NCBI GenBank assembly: GCA_947441435.1
Contig: CANETX010000004.1
Coordinates: 1-40,870, forward strand
Length of the DNA: 40,870 bases
Source: Planctomycetaceae bacterium
GTDB lineage: Bacteria; Planctomycetota; Phycisphaerae; Phycisphaerales; SM1A02
Direction of reading: 5' to 3'
Shown here: positions 9,487-17,978 of the stretch, one piece after another
Layout: each line of letters opens with the position of its first letter
Numbering within the stretch: position 1 is the stretch's first letter
Made by a program: the position numbers and the translations under genes
Notes under the pieces: generated by a model
Database searches by the model: none
Seen by the model: only the letters and a program-made list of their open reading frames with translations
What the model was told of the DNA's origin: nothing

Positions 9487-10095
9487 TCAGGTGCCGAAGC
9501 AGCGATCGCCCGCGTCGCCGAGGCCGGGCCGGATGAACTTGCGTTCGTCGAGTTGGCGGTCGAGCGCCGCGGCGTAGATGGAGACATGTGGATGCGTGCG
9601 CGCAAGGTGCGCGACCCCCTCGGGTGCCGCGACGATGCACACGAGCCGCACATCGCGGCAGCCGGCCTCCTGGAGGAGCGCGAGCGCCTGGTCGGCGCTC
9701 CCGCCGGTCGCGAGCATCGGGTCGACGAGGAGGACGGGACCGTCTCCCGCATCGGCGGGGAGTCGCGTGTAGTAGCTGATGGGCAGCGCTGATTCCTCGT
9801 CGCGCCGGACGCCGATGTGGCCGACGCGGGCGTCGGGGAGCATGTCGAGGACTCCGCGAGTCATGCCGAGGCCAGCGCGCAGGACGGGGACGACGGTGAC
9901 GGGTCGAGCGAGCCTGCGGCCCTTCATCGTCTCGAGCGGAGTTTCGATGTCGCACGGCGCGGTGGCGAATCCCCGGCAGACTTCGTAGGTCATCAGCGCT
10001 GCGATCTCGCCGAGAAGGCGGCGGAACTCGCGCGATGGGGTCGCGCGCGCCCGCAACTCCGCGAGTTTGTGGTGGACCAGCGGATGGTCGATCAC
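9487..10095 (-). CDS. upp: Uracil phosphoribosyltransferase
   Basis: A 202-residue type I phosphoribosyltransferase of pyrimidine salvage (uracil + PRPP to UMP). Visible are HPLVHHKLAELR, the VTVVPVLRAGLGMTRGVLD segment, the PRPP-binding VLLVDPMLATGGSADQAL loop and the C-terminal GDAGDRCFGT, all typical of Upp. The start is GTG 10095. Homologs often have a few residues before HPL and the upstream frame reads ..NLH here, but no standard start codon exists between the argS stop (10134) and 10095. The 36-base gap after argS suggests co-transcription. Confidence 0.94.
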   Translation of the reverse strand: MIDHPLVHHKLAELRARATPSREFRRLLGEIAALMTYEVCRGFATAPCDIETPLETMKGRRLARPVTVVPVLRAGLGMTRGVLDMLPDARVGHIGVRRDEESALPISYYTRLPADAGDGPVLLVDPMLATGGSADQALALLQEAGCRDVRLVCIVAAPEGVAHLARTHPHVSIYAAALDRQLDERKFIRPGLGDAGDRCFGT

Positions 10096-10131
10096 GTGCA
10101 GGTTGGCGTGATCGTGCGCGATGGGGTCAGG

Positions 10132-11910
10132 CTACATGCGCATCGGCGCAGTGATTCCCATGATGCCGAGCGCGTCGCTGAGGACGCAGCGCGTCAGCGA
10201 TACGAGGCGCAGGCGTGACGCGCGGACCGCAGCATCGTCCCCCTTGAGCACCGGACACGCCTGATAGAAGGCGTTGAAGGTGTTGGCGAGTTCGTAGATG
10301 TAGGCGGCGAGCCGGTTGGGTGCGAGCGACGCGGCGGCCGCTTCGAGCGCCGGGCCGTACCGGAGTAGGTGAAGCGCGAGTGCCCGTTCCTCGGAGGTGG
10401 CGATTGTGAGCGGCGCGTGGAGGTCGATGGTCCCGGCCTTGGCCAAGATCCCCGCGATGCGCGCGTGCGCGTACTGGAGATACGGGCCGGTGTCGCCCTC
10501 GAACGAGACCATGCGATCGAGGTCGAAGACATAGTCGCGGCCGACATCGCCTGACAGGTCGGCGTACTTGATCGCCGCGATGCCGACAGCTTGGCCGATG
10601 GCGTCGAGTTCCTCGCGTGTGTGGGTGGCGGTGTGCGCCTCGGGATCGGCGGCGCGCGCATGCACCTCGCGGCGGCCCCGCGCCGTCGCTTCTTCGAGCA
10701 ACGAGACGAGCGTCACATTCTCGCCGCTCCTGGTCTTGAGAGGCTTCTTGTCCTCGCCGAGGACTGCGCCGAAGGGGACATGGACGAGGCGCGCGTCGGG
10801 GCGTCCCGGGCGATGGGTCCAGCCGATGCGCACGACCGCATCGAAGACATCCTTGAAGTGATCGCGCTGTCGTGCGTCGACGCAGTAGACGACGAGATCG
10901 GCGCCGAGTTCCTGCACGCGGTAGCGCACGGCGGCGAGATCGGTGGTCGAATAGAGCGAGGTGCCATCGGACTTCTGGATGAGCAGCGGCCGCTCGCGGT
11001 CGGGGAAGCGGACGATGAGCGCGCCTGCGTCGCGCTCGGCGATGCCTGCATCGACGAAGGCGGCGACGGTCGGCCCCAAGCGCTCCCGGAAGAAACTCTC
11101 GCCTCGGCTGTGGCGCTCGGAGAGATCGACGCCGAGGATTGCGGCGGTGGCGAACACCTCCGCCATCGTCACGGCGATGAGTCGCTGCCAGTCGGCGACG
11201 GTGGGCTCGTCGCCCGCCTGCAGCTTTCGCAGTGTGTCGTGGGCATCGGCGAGTGCCGTTGGATCCGTCTCTCCCTCGGCCTGCGCGCCGCGGTACGCGG
11301 AGTTGAGGTCGTCGAGGGTCACCTTGCCCAAGTCGATGCCGTGCCGCTTGAGCGACGCGAGCGTCATGGCGATGGGCAGCCCCCAGTCGCCGAGGTGGTT
11401 CTGGCGGTAGACCCGCCAGCCGAGCCGTTCGTGCATGCGCGCGATGGTGTCGCCGATGATCGTCGCGCGCAGATGTCCGACATGCATCTGCTTGGCGACA
11501 TTGACGCCGCAGAGATCGACGGCGACCGTCTTCGTTCCCGCAACCGTCGGGACGCCGAGGGTCGGGCAGTCCATCGCGTCGAGCGCATTGGCGATCGCCG
11601 AAGCGCGCAGCGTGATGTTGACGAAGCCCGGGCCGGCGATCTCCATCTTCTCGCACAGCGACGCGAGCGGAGCGGTCGCGGCGGCGATGACCGCCTGCGC
11701 GACATCGCGCGGCGGCTTGCCGAGCGCCTTCGCCAGCGCCATCGCAAAGTTCGCCTGGAAGTCGCCGAACTTGGGAGTCGCCGACGACTTCACCTGCGGG
11801 TCGGCGCGCGCTTCGTCGATCCCGCATGCTGATGCGATTGCGCTGCGCAGTCCTTGCTCGAGGACACTCGCGAGGTCGCAGCTTCGTGTCGGTGTGCTCG
11901 CGGGATCCAT
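10132..11910 (-). CDS. argS: Arginyl-tRNA synthetase
   Basis: A 592-residue class I synthetase. In order: the N-terminal Add1 domain (about 1-125, with TPKFGDFQANFAMALAK), the HIGH-type motif within KQMHVGHLRATIIGD, YRQNHLGDWGLPI, the catalytic block with GAVLGEDKKPLKTRSG in place of a classic KMSKS, and the DALR anticodon-binding domain ending in ALGIMGITAPMRM. It charges tRNA-Arg. The start ATG 11910 has TAGGAT ten bases upstream. M42 (upstream) and upp (downstream) are on the same strand with gaps of 21 and 36 bases, so the three may form one operon. Confidence 0.96.
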   Translation of the reverse strand: MDPASTPTRSCDLASVLEQGLRSAIASACGIDEARADPQVKSSATPKFGDFQANFAMALAKALGKPPRDVAQAVIAAATAPLASLCEKMEIAGPGFVNITLRASAIANALDAMDCPTLGVPTVAGTKTVAVDLCGVNVAKQMHVGHLRATIIGDTIARMHERLGWRVYRQNHLGDWGLPIAMTLASLKRHGIDLGKVTLDDLNSAYRGAQAEGETDPTALADAHDTLRKLQAGDEPTVADWQRLIAVTMAEVFATAAILGVDLSERHSRGESFFRERLGPTVAAFVDAGIAERDAGALIVRFPDRERPLLIQKSDGTSLYSTTDLAAVRYRVQELGADLVVYCVDARQRDHFKDVFDAVVRIGWTHRPGRPDARLVHVPFGAVLGEDKKPLKTRSGENVTLVSLLEEATARGRREVHARAADPEAHTATHTREELDAIGQAVGIAAIKYADLSGDVGRDYVFDLDRMVSFEGDTGPYLQYAHARIAGILAKAGTIDLHAPLTIATSEERALALHLLRYGPALEAAAASLAPNRLAAYIYELANTFNAFYQACPVLKGDDAAVRASRLRLVSLTRCVLSDALGIMGITAPMRM

Positions 11911-11920
11911 GGGGGAGGGG

Positions 11921-11926
11921 ATCCTA
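11921..11926 (-). promoter_or_regulatory. -10-like element before argS (TAGGAT, 10 nt)
   Basis: TAGGAT on the minus strand lies ten bases before ATG 11910, in the 21-base gap after the M42 peptidase gene. It would give an argS message with a leader of only a few bases. Confidence 0.45.
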
Positions 11927-11931
11927 CGGAC

Positions 11932-13212
11932 TCACCCTTCGAGGACGACGCTCGACTTGGCGTAGATCGACTCCATGAGCGCGCGGTGGGCAGCGGTCGG
12001 TGAGTGGCCCTTCTGGGCCTTCGCCAGACCGCGCACGGCGATGAGGAGCATGTCGACGAGGCCGTGGAAGTCGTCGATGGAGACAAACTCGGGTCCGATG
12101 GTGCCGCGCGTCTTTGGGTTTCGCTTCGTCGCCGCGAGGGTGGCATCGATCTCGGTCATGTTGTGGTAGTTGCCAAGCGGCAGACAGAGGCACGTCGACT
12201 CGAAGCCATACGCGGCGAACGCCGTCGCTTCGCAGGCGCCACCGGCCATGAGTTTGCGCTGCCAGCGGAAACCCGGGTGCGCCTTCGCATGCGCCTGATA
12301 GAGATCGGCGAGCGCGTTGGTGAGCGCGGGACTGAAGACGCTGATCCGATCGCCGACGCGCAGGATCGCACCCGCGCCGATGGGTGAATCGTGGGGGAAG
12401 CTGCGAGAGTTCTCGAGACAGAGGAGACGCGATCCGGACGGGATGAACCGATTGCGCGCGGCGTGGATCGCGCCGATGAAGCCGACTTCCTCGGCGACGG
12501 TGAAGAGGAGTCCAAGATTGGCGGCACCGCGCTCATTGAGGAGCCGATCGAATGCCGCGCATGCGGCAGCGACGGCCGCGAGGTCATCGCAGGCATGCGT
12601 CTCGATCACGCGCACCGGAGTTGGAGACGCGCTCCCTTGAGTGAGCGTCCGTTCAACGATGCGCGGAGCGGGCAGGGTCCATCGGCCGACATCTCCGATC
12701 GAGAGCGCCGTCGCGGAGGATGCACGGGCCAACTTCGCGTGGACGCGCTTGAAGGGCTTGGCCTTCGAGTCGAGGCGGACGATCTTCGCGTCGTGACGAG
12801 CTCCATGACAGTCGATGATCTCGATGGCCGTGCCTACGAAGTACGAGTCATGGACGCCGCCACGAAACTCGAGTTCGATGCACCCCTTGGGGGGTCGCTT
12901 CCCAACCGGCGCGACGACCACAAACGCCGGGTGATCGAGATGCGCCGTAATGAGGAGGGGGGGCGCTTCCTTGGTGCGGTCCTTGCGGCGGATGAGATAG
13001 TTCCCGGCGTCGTCGCGGCGGACTTCGAGTTTCGCGAGTCGCGGGGCGAGCCACGCGTCGATCCATGCCATCACCCGCTCCTCGCGACCGGCCGCTGTCG
13101 GGGTCGAGGTGAGTTCGAGGAGCCAGATTTCGTCGCGGCGCCGGAGCGTGGGCGCGCTCTGAGGAGTTGCGGTGCGTGGACGGGTGGAACGGCGAGTCGT
13201 CGCGGAAGGCAT
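11932..13212 (-). CDS. M42-family aminopeptidase (glutamyl/deblocking aminopeptidase-like)
   Basis: A 426-residue metallopeptidase of the M42/M20 clan. Visible are LLELTSTPTAAGREERV, the metal-site LLITAHLDHPAFV (family HxDE-type region), DAGNYLIRRK, the catalytic acid block LGLLFTVAEEVGFIGAIHAA, CLENSR, and the C-terminal LPLGNYHNM histidine region. M42 enzymes are cytoplasmic tetrahedral aminopeptidases that trim peptides. The frame is open much further upstream, but only antisense of ribBA lies there. ATG 13212 is chosen because TATCCT stands six bases before it and the family similarity begins shortly after. It is divergent from ribBA with 33 bases between starts. Confidence 0.8.
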   Translation of the reverse strand: MPSATTRRSTRPRTATPQSAPTLRRRDEIWLLELTSTPTAAGREERVMAWIDAWLAPRLAKLEVRRDDAGNYLIRRKDRTKEAPPLLITAHLDHPAFVVVAPVGKRPPKGCIELEFRGGVHDSYFVGTAIEIIDCHGARHDAKIVRLDSKAKPFKRVHAKLARASSATALSIGDVGRWTLPAPRIVERTLTQGSASPTPVRVIETHACDDLAAVAAACAAFDRLLNERGAANLGLLFTVAEEVGFIGAIHAARNRFIPSGSRLLCLENSRSFPHDSPIGAGAILRVGDRISVFSPALTNALADLYQAHAKAHPGFRWQRKLMAGGACEATAFAAYGFESTCLCLPLGNYHNMTEIDATLAATKRNPKTRGTIGPEFVSIDDFHGLVDMLLIAVRGLAKAQKGHSPTAAHRALMESIYAKSSVVLEG

Positions 13213-13218
13213 CGCGCA

Positions 13219-13228
13219 AGGATAAAGT
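13219..13228. promoter_or_regulatory. Overlapping divergent -10 elements for the M42 peptidase (minus) and ribBA (plus)
   Basis: AGGATAAAGT holds TATCCT on the minus strand (13219-13224, six bases before ATG 13212) and TAAAGT on the plus strand (13223-13228, 17 bases before ATG 13246). The two hexamers overlap by two bases, so polymerase could not occupy both at once. The minus-strand element is better supported. Confidence 0.4.
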
Positions 13229-13245
13229 GCAGGGCCCCACCCGGC

Positions 13246-14445
13246 ATGTTCGCTCCCATCCCCGACATCCTCGCTGATCTCCGCGCGGGAAAGATCATCG
13301 TGCTCGTCGATGACGAGCAGCGCGAGAACGAAGGGGACTTCGTCTGCGCCGCCGAAACGGTCACTCCGGAGTTGGTGAACTTCATGACTCGCGTGGCGGG
13401 GGGCTACCTCTGCGTGGCGATGGATCCGCAGTCCTGCGACCGCCTGGACCTCGGGCCGCAGGCGAGCGTCAACTCGAGCCTCCGGGGAACGGCCTTCACC
13501 GTCTCGGTGGACGGTCACCCGAAGCATGGCGTCGGCACGGGGATCAGCGCCCGCGATCGCGCGACGACGATTCGGCTGCTCGCGAGTCCGACGAGCCGCG
13601 TCGACGACTTCGTCCGTCCGGGCCACATCAATCCGCTGCGTGCACGCGAAGGAGGCGTGCTCGTGCGCACCGGCCAGACCGAAGGGTCAGTCGATCTGTG
13701 CAAGCTCGCGGGGCTCTCGCCCGCCGCCTGCATCATCGAAGTCGTTCGCGAGGACGGCGAAATGGCGCGCATGGATGACCTCGCGAAGGTGTGCGCGCAA
13801 CATGGACTGAAGATGTGTTCGGTCGAGCAGGTGATCGAGCATCGGTTGCAGAGTGAAGGGCTCGTCACTCGACTCGATCCGAAGGATGGCCTCGCCGTCG
13901 AGACAGCGGAGGGGCCATTCCGGCTCTTTGCGTGGCACACTTCCATCGACCCGCAGCCGCATCTCGCGCTCTGTCTCGGAGGAGTCGGCGCGCTCGACAG
14001 CAAGGGGCAGGTGATCGAGCACACTGATCCCGTGCTGGTTCGCGTCCATCGACGCGATGTCCTCGGCGACATCCTGTCCGTTGTGCCCGCTGACGGCGGT
14101 CGTACGGGGCAGCAGACGATCAACGCATCGCTGCGGGCGATCCGCGCGGCAGGCAAGGGAGTGCTGCTCTACCTGCGAATCGAGTCCGAAGGCGGGGATC
14201 TCGCCGACATCATTCATCAGGTGAGGCGCACCGGCAGCCACGACGTGAACACCCCGAATCTCTCTGGCCCCAGCGGAATTGGGGCGAAGACGCATCCGCC
14301 AGGACAGCGCGAGTATGGGATCGGGAGCCAGATCGTGCGCGACCTTGGGCTCAGAAAGTTGCGCGTCCTCACCGACCACGCCCGCAGCTTGCCGTCGCTG
14401 AGCGGCTTCGGCCTTGAGGTCGTCGAACAGGTGCCTCTGGGATGA
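13246..14445 (+). CDS. ribBA: RibBA-type protein: DHBP synthase domain with degenerate GTP cyclohydrolase II domain
   Basis: A 399-residue, two-domain protein. Residues 1-200 resemble 3,4-dihydroxy-2-butanone-4-phosphate synthase: VDDEQRENEGDF (22-32), DGHPKHGVGTGISARDR, RPGHINPLRAREGGVLV. In this domain the usual GHTE reads GQTE (Gln144), at the position of a metal-binding His in E. coli RibB. Residues about 205-399 align with GTP cyclohydrolase II, but the three zinc cysteines are absent: the segment is VRVHRRDVLGDILSVVPADGG, and the following EGRGIGL block reads IESEGGDLA. The YGIGSQIVRDLGLRKLRVLTD end is kept. RibB activity is possible and RibA activity unlikely; a separate RibA would be needed for riboflavin synthesis. 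The stop overlaps the next ATG. Confidence 0.8.
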   Translation: MFAPIPDILADLRAGKIIVLVDDEQRENEGDFVCAAETVTPELVNFMTRVAGGYLCVAMDPQSCDRLDLGPQASVNSSLRGTAFTVSVDGHPKHGVGTGISARDRATTIRLLASPTSRVDDFVRPGHINPLRAREGGVLVRTGQTEGSVDLCKLAGLSPAACIIEVVREDGEMARMDDLAKVCAQHGLKMCSVEQVIEHRLQSEGLVTRLDPKDGLAVETAEGPFRLFAWHTSIDPQPHLALCLGGVGALDSKGQVIEHTDPVLVRVHRRDVLGDILSVVPADGGRTGQQTINASLRAIRAAGKGVLLYLRIESEGGDLADIIHQVRRTGSHDVNTPNLSGPSGIGAKTHPPGQREYGIGSQIVRDLGLRKLRVLTDHARSLPSLSGFGLEVVEQVPLG

Positions 14446-15281
14446 TGTGGAGTTCACCGATGTTTCCCGCACTGCTCGCATTTCTCATCGCGTGCCAAGC
14501 GGCACCACCTGCAGCGATGGACGTGCCCGAGGCGACGACGCCAACTCCGCCGCCGGTGGCGTCACCTGCACCGACAGATGAGGTCGATGCGCTGCTGACT
14601 CGCATGGAAGCGCAGGGGAAGTCGATGAAGGACTTCACCGCGTCGGCCACTGTCGAGAAGTTCGAGGCGCTTACCGAGGAAAAGGAGATCCGTCGCGGTC
14701 GGATCGTCGTCGAGGGTGCGGTCGGTCCCACCCGGAAGGTCGCGATCATCGTCGATGAGTTCATCGACTCGAGCGGTCGTGGATCCACCGATGGCCGGCG
14801 CTTCCTCTTTACAGGAGGCTGGTTCGACGAGTTCGACTGCGCGCGCAAGCAGTGCATTCGGAGGCAAGTCGCCCGCGCGGGGGAGAGTGTCGATCCACTG
14901 CGAGTGGGCGAGGGACCGTTTCCCGTGCCGCTTGGACAGCCCAAAGCGGACATTCTGCGGGAGTTCACGGTGACGGGCAGCACACTTCCCGTCGCGCCGT
15001 TCTTCAAGTCGCTCGTGCCGCGCGCGGAGGCGCTCGTCGCGCTCCGTCTCGTCCCGCGTGCGGGGACGGCGATGGCCCGCGACACGGCGGCGCTGACGAT
15101 CGTCCTCGACAAGGCGACGCTCGCGCCGGAGGCGATCGATGTCGAGCAGGTCAACGGCGATGCGACGAGAGCGCTCTTTCGCCACGGGAAGCTCGACGCG
15201 GGGCTCGATGCCGCCGCGCGCGATCTCCTGACTCCGCCCGCGATGGATGGTTGGAAGATCGACACTCGTCCCCTTGCGTGA
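14442..15281 (+). CDS. Putative lipoprotein, LolA-like outer-membrane carrier fold
   Basis: A 279-residue protein. A lipobox-like LIAC gives C18 as the lipidated residue after a short hydrophobic leader, followed by a Pro/Thr-rich linker to about 45. The rest (SMKDFTASATVEKFEAL, then a strand-rich region ending in DGWKIDTRPLA) resembles LolA/LolB-type beta-sheet proteins annotated as outer-membrane lipoprotein-sorting proteins. Assignment is by overall pattern, not by catalytic residues. The start overlaps the ribBA stop (GGATGATG), with ATG 14442 and ATG 14445 both possible. The TPR metalloprotease gene follows after 33 bases. Confidence 0.55.
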   Translation: MMWSSPMFPALLAFLIACQAAPPAAMDVPEATTPTPPPVASPAPTDEVDALLTRMEAQGKSMKDFTASATVEKFEALTEEKEIRRGRIVVEGAVGPTRKVAIIVDEFIDSSGRGSTDGRRFLFTGGWFDEFDCARKQCIRRQVARAGESVDPLRVGEGPFPVPLGQPKADILREFTVTGSTLPVAPFFKSLVPRAEALVALRLVPRAGTAMARDTAALTIVLDKATLAPEAIDVEQVNGDATRALFRHGKLDAGLDAAARDLLTPPAMDGWKIDTRPLA

Positions 15282-15287
15282 GCCGGA

Positions 15288-15293
15288 TAGGCT
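15288..15293 (+). promoter_or_regulatory. Candidate -10 element before the TPR metalloprotease gene (TAGGCT)
   Basis: TAGGCT lies 21 bases before ATG 15315. It would give a short leader of about 15 bases containing a weak GAG ribosome binding site. Confidence 0.3.
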
Positions 15294-15314
15294 TGGAATC
15301 GCTCGTCGAGTCTC

Positions 15315-17978
15315 ATGATCCACATGATGCGCGCTGCCATTCACATCCTGCCAATCGCGCTCCTCGGTGCGCTGAGCATCGGCTTCGATGCTGACGCGAA
15401 GCAGGGCTCGGCCGTCCCCAAGTCCGCCGAGCCATCCCCCGCAGCGGTCGCTGAGGCATCGGCCGAGTGGTTGAGCGATGCGGAGAAGCGAGCAGGTCGG
15501 CTCAAGCATGGGCTCTGGACTCAGGAGGATCTCGTCGATCCCGCGGTGCGGGCAAGAGCGGCGATTGACGCGGGGATTCCGAATGCGGTCGTGACTTCCG
15601 CGAAGGTCCCGGAGGGGGTCGATGCAACGGTTGCCGCAGAAGCGCTCATCAGGCAGGGGCGAGGCTCCGAGGCGATCGAGGTACTCACTGACTTGCCGGG
15701 GATTGCCGCGTCTTCGCTGCGCGCCGAGGCGCTCGAGGCACTCGGCCGAATTGCCGAGGCTGCGGTGGCTGCCGACGAGGTGCTCCGCGATCTCGGGCTC
15801 GGGAAGTGGAAGACTTCGGAAGATCTCGTGCGCGCTGCGATCGCGCTGCAAGTGCTCGCGCGCGTTCGCGCGGCCGACCAAGCCGCATGTGACCTCATCA
15901 TGCGGACGCTGGAAGACGCTCGCAACCTCGACCGCCTCGACTGGCGACCTCGCCTCGCCGAGGCCCGGTTCCTCATCGAGAAGCACAATCTGGAGGAGGC
16001 GGTCGCGGCGCTGCACGAGGCGGTTCGACTCAACCCGCGCTCCGCAGAAGTGTGGTCGCTCTTGGGGAAGATCTCGCTGATGGGATTCGACTTCGATGGT
16101 GCGCAGCGGGCAGCGCAGAAGATCACCGAGGCGGCCGCGACGATTGATCCTTCGGCGGTGTGCGCACCGGCCGCCCTCGTCCTCGCCGAGTCGGCGTGTG
16201 CACGATTCGATTCGGCGGAGGCACTCGCCATCATCGCTCCCGTTCGGTCGGCGCTTCCACTTCTCATGCAGGGGATCGCCCTCGAGGCTTCGGCCCACGC
16301 TCTTGAATACGACTTCGACGCGATGCGCGCGACGCTCGCGAAGGCCGACGCGATCGCGCCGGGATCCGCGCGCGCGTACTGGCAGGTTGCAAGGTTCCTC
16401 TCGCTCGCACGCCAGTACGCCGACGCCACCGATCTCCTTGTCGAGGCCGCGAAGCGCGAGCCGAACTGGAGCGTCCCCCGCAATGAACTCGGCCTCCTCG
16501 AGATGCAGGCGGGCCACGACGACGAGGCGCTCGCGGCGCTGACCGAGGCCGCACGCCTCGATCCGTACGACAAGCGCGTCGCCTTCAGCAAGTACCTCCT
16601 CGAGGAACTGCGCGGCTGGAAGGTGTTCGAGAGCGAGCATTTCCGGGTGCGGTGCCAGCCAGGGGTCGACGAGGTGCTCGCGGCGTCGATGCCGACGCAG
16701 CTTGAAACGATGTACAAGGAAGTGTGCGGTCGCTTTGGCCACGAACCCAAGGTGCGCACGACCATCGAACTGATGCCCGATCACAAGCACTTCGCGGTCC
16801 GGATCACGGGAATGCCGCAGATCCACACGGTTGCCGCGAGCACCGGGCCGGTGATCGCGCTCGAGCCGCCGAAGGAAGGTGGAACGGGTGGATCGATCGG
16901 CCGATTTGATTGGCTCGACACCTTGCGCCACGAATTCGTGCACACGGTCACGCTTGATCGGACCAGCAATCGAATCCCGCACTGGTTCACCGAAGCCGCC
17001 GCGGTCGACACGGAGCACAAGGCGCGGGACTGGACCACGTACCAGTTGCTCGCGCATGCGCTGGAGAAGGACGAACTCTTCGACCTCGACGAGATCAAGT
17101 GGGCGTTCGTGCGACCGAAGCGCCCGACTGACCGCTCGCAGGCCTACGCGCAGGGGCACTGGATGGTCGAGTTCATGCGCGAGGCGTATGGACCGCAGAC
17201 CGTCGTCTCGTTGCTCGATCGATATGCACGAGGTGAGCCCGAAGCGAAGGCGTTTCCCGCTGTGCTCGGGATCACGCGCGAGCAGTTCTTGACGGACTTC
17301 AAGGCGTGGGCGACGCAGCAGGTCTCGTCGTGGCGGCTCAGTGAGTTGCCAGCGATCGATGAACTGATCGTCGATGCTCGCAACGCGGCGAAACTCGGCG
17401 AAGACGATCCGATTCCGGAGTCGCTCATCGTGTCGATGATCGAGGCGAATCCGACGCACGCTGACCTCCTGGAGATCGCAGCAAAGCGTGCGGTCGCGGC
17501 ATCGGACTCGGTCGCTGCTGAACAGGCCGCGCGCGGCGGACTGACGGACGGCGCCGTCGCGCTCTTGGAGCGATACACCGCAGCGCGGCCACTGGACCCG
17601 TGGCCCCATCAGCGGCTCGCCGCGCGTGCGCTGGTCCTCGAAGATCGCGCCATGGCGCGACCCCATCTCGAGTTTCTCGATGCGCGCGCCGACAGCGACC
17701 CTGAGTTTGCGATTGAGCTGGCCCGCGCGAGGCGTGTGACAAAGGACTCTGCGGGAGCGGTCGTCGCCGCAGAGCGTGCGGCGCGCATCGATCCCTACGA
17801 CGCCGCCGTGCGCGAACTTGCCGCCGCATGCGCGATGGAAGCGGGGGATCTCCAGGCGGCTCGCGGTCACATACTTGCGCTCACCCGGCTCGAACCCGAG
17901 CGCGCGCAGCACACGCGCCGGCTCATGAAGATCGACGAGCTGATCGCGAAGGGGACAGCCCCCGTCACCGCTCCGTGA
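15315..17978 (+). CDS. Exported TPR-repeat protein with peptidase MA-like metalloprotease domain
   Basis: An 887-residue protein. It has an N-terminal signal (MIHMMRAAIHILPIALLGAL, then Ala-rich). Helical tetratricopeptide-like repeats cover about 100-440 (for example EEAVAALHEAVRLNPRSAEV and DDEALAALTEAARLDPYDKR). A gluzincin-type metalloprotease domain is centred on HEFVH (539-543), with the third ligand likely E560 in WFTEAA. More TPR-like repeats follow in the last 200 residues. Planctomycetes carry many such TPR-peptidase proteins with unknown substrates; an envelope location is inferred from the signal. Its 3' end overlaps the convergent MFS gene by 14 bases. Confidence 0.8.
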   Translation: MIHMMRAAIHILPIALLGALSIGFDADAKQGSAVPKSAEPSPAAVAEASAEWLSDAEKRAGRLKHGLWTQEDLVDPAVRARAAIDAGIPNAVVTSAKVPEGVDATVAAEALIRQGRGSEAIEVLTDLPGIAASSLRAEALEALGRIAEAAVAADEVLRDLGLGKWKTSEDLVRAAIALQVLARVRAADQAACDLIMRTLEDARNLDRLDWRPRLAEARFLIEKHNLEEAVAALHEAVRLNPRSAEVWSLLGKISLMGFDFDGAQRAAQKITEAAATIDPSAVCAPAALVLAESACARFDSAEALAIIAPVRSALPLLMQGIALEASAHALEYDFDAMRATLAKADAIAPGSARAYWQVARFLSLARQYADATDLLVEAAKREPNWSVPRNELGLLEMQAGHDDEALAALTEAARLDPYDKRVAFSKYLLEELRGWKVFESEHFRVRCQPGVDEVLAASMPTQLETMYKEVCGRFGHEPKVRTTIELMPDHKHFAVRITGMPQIHTVAASTGPVIALEPPKEGGTGGSIGRFDWLDTLRHEFVHTVTLDRTSNRIPHWFTEAAAVDTEHKARDWTTYQLLAHALEKDELFDLDEIKWAFVRPKRPTDRSQAYAQGHWMVEFMREAYGPQTVVSLLDRYARGEPEAKAFPAVLGITREQFLTDFKAWATQQVSSWRLSELPAIDELIVDARNAAKLGEDDPIPESLIVSMIEANPTHADLLEIAAKRAVAASDSVAAEQAARGGLTDGAVALLERYTAARPLDPWPHQRLAARALVLEDRAMARPHLEFLDARADSDPEFAIELARARRVTKDSAGAVVAAERAARIDPYDAAVRELAAACAMEAGDLQAARGHILALTRLEPERAQHTRRLMKIDELIAKGTAPVTAP

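Noticed and set aside
10096-10134. An extended upp start upstream of GTG 10095
   Set aside because: The in-frame sequence resembles homologs for a few residues, but no standard start codon lies between the argS stop and GTG 10095.
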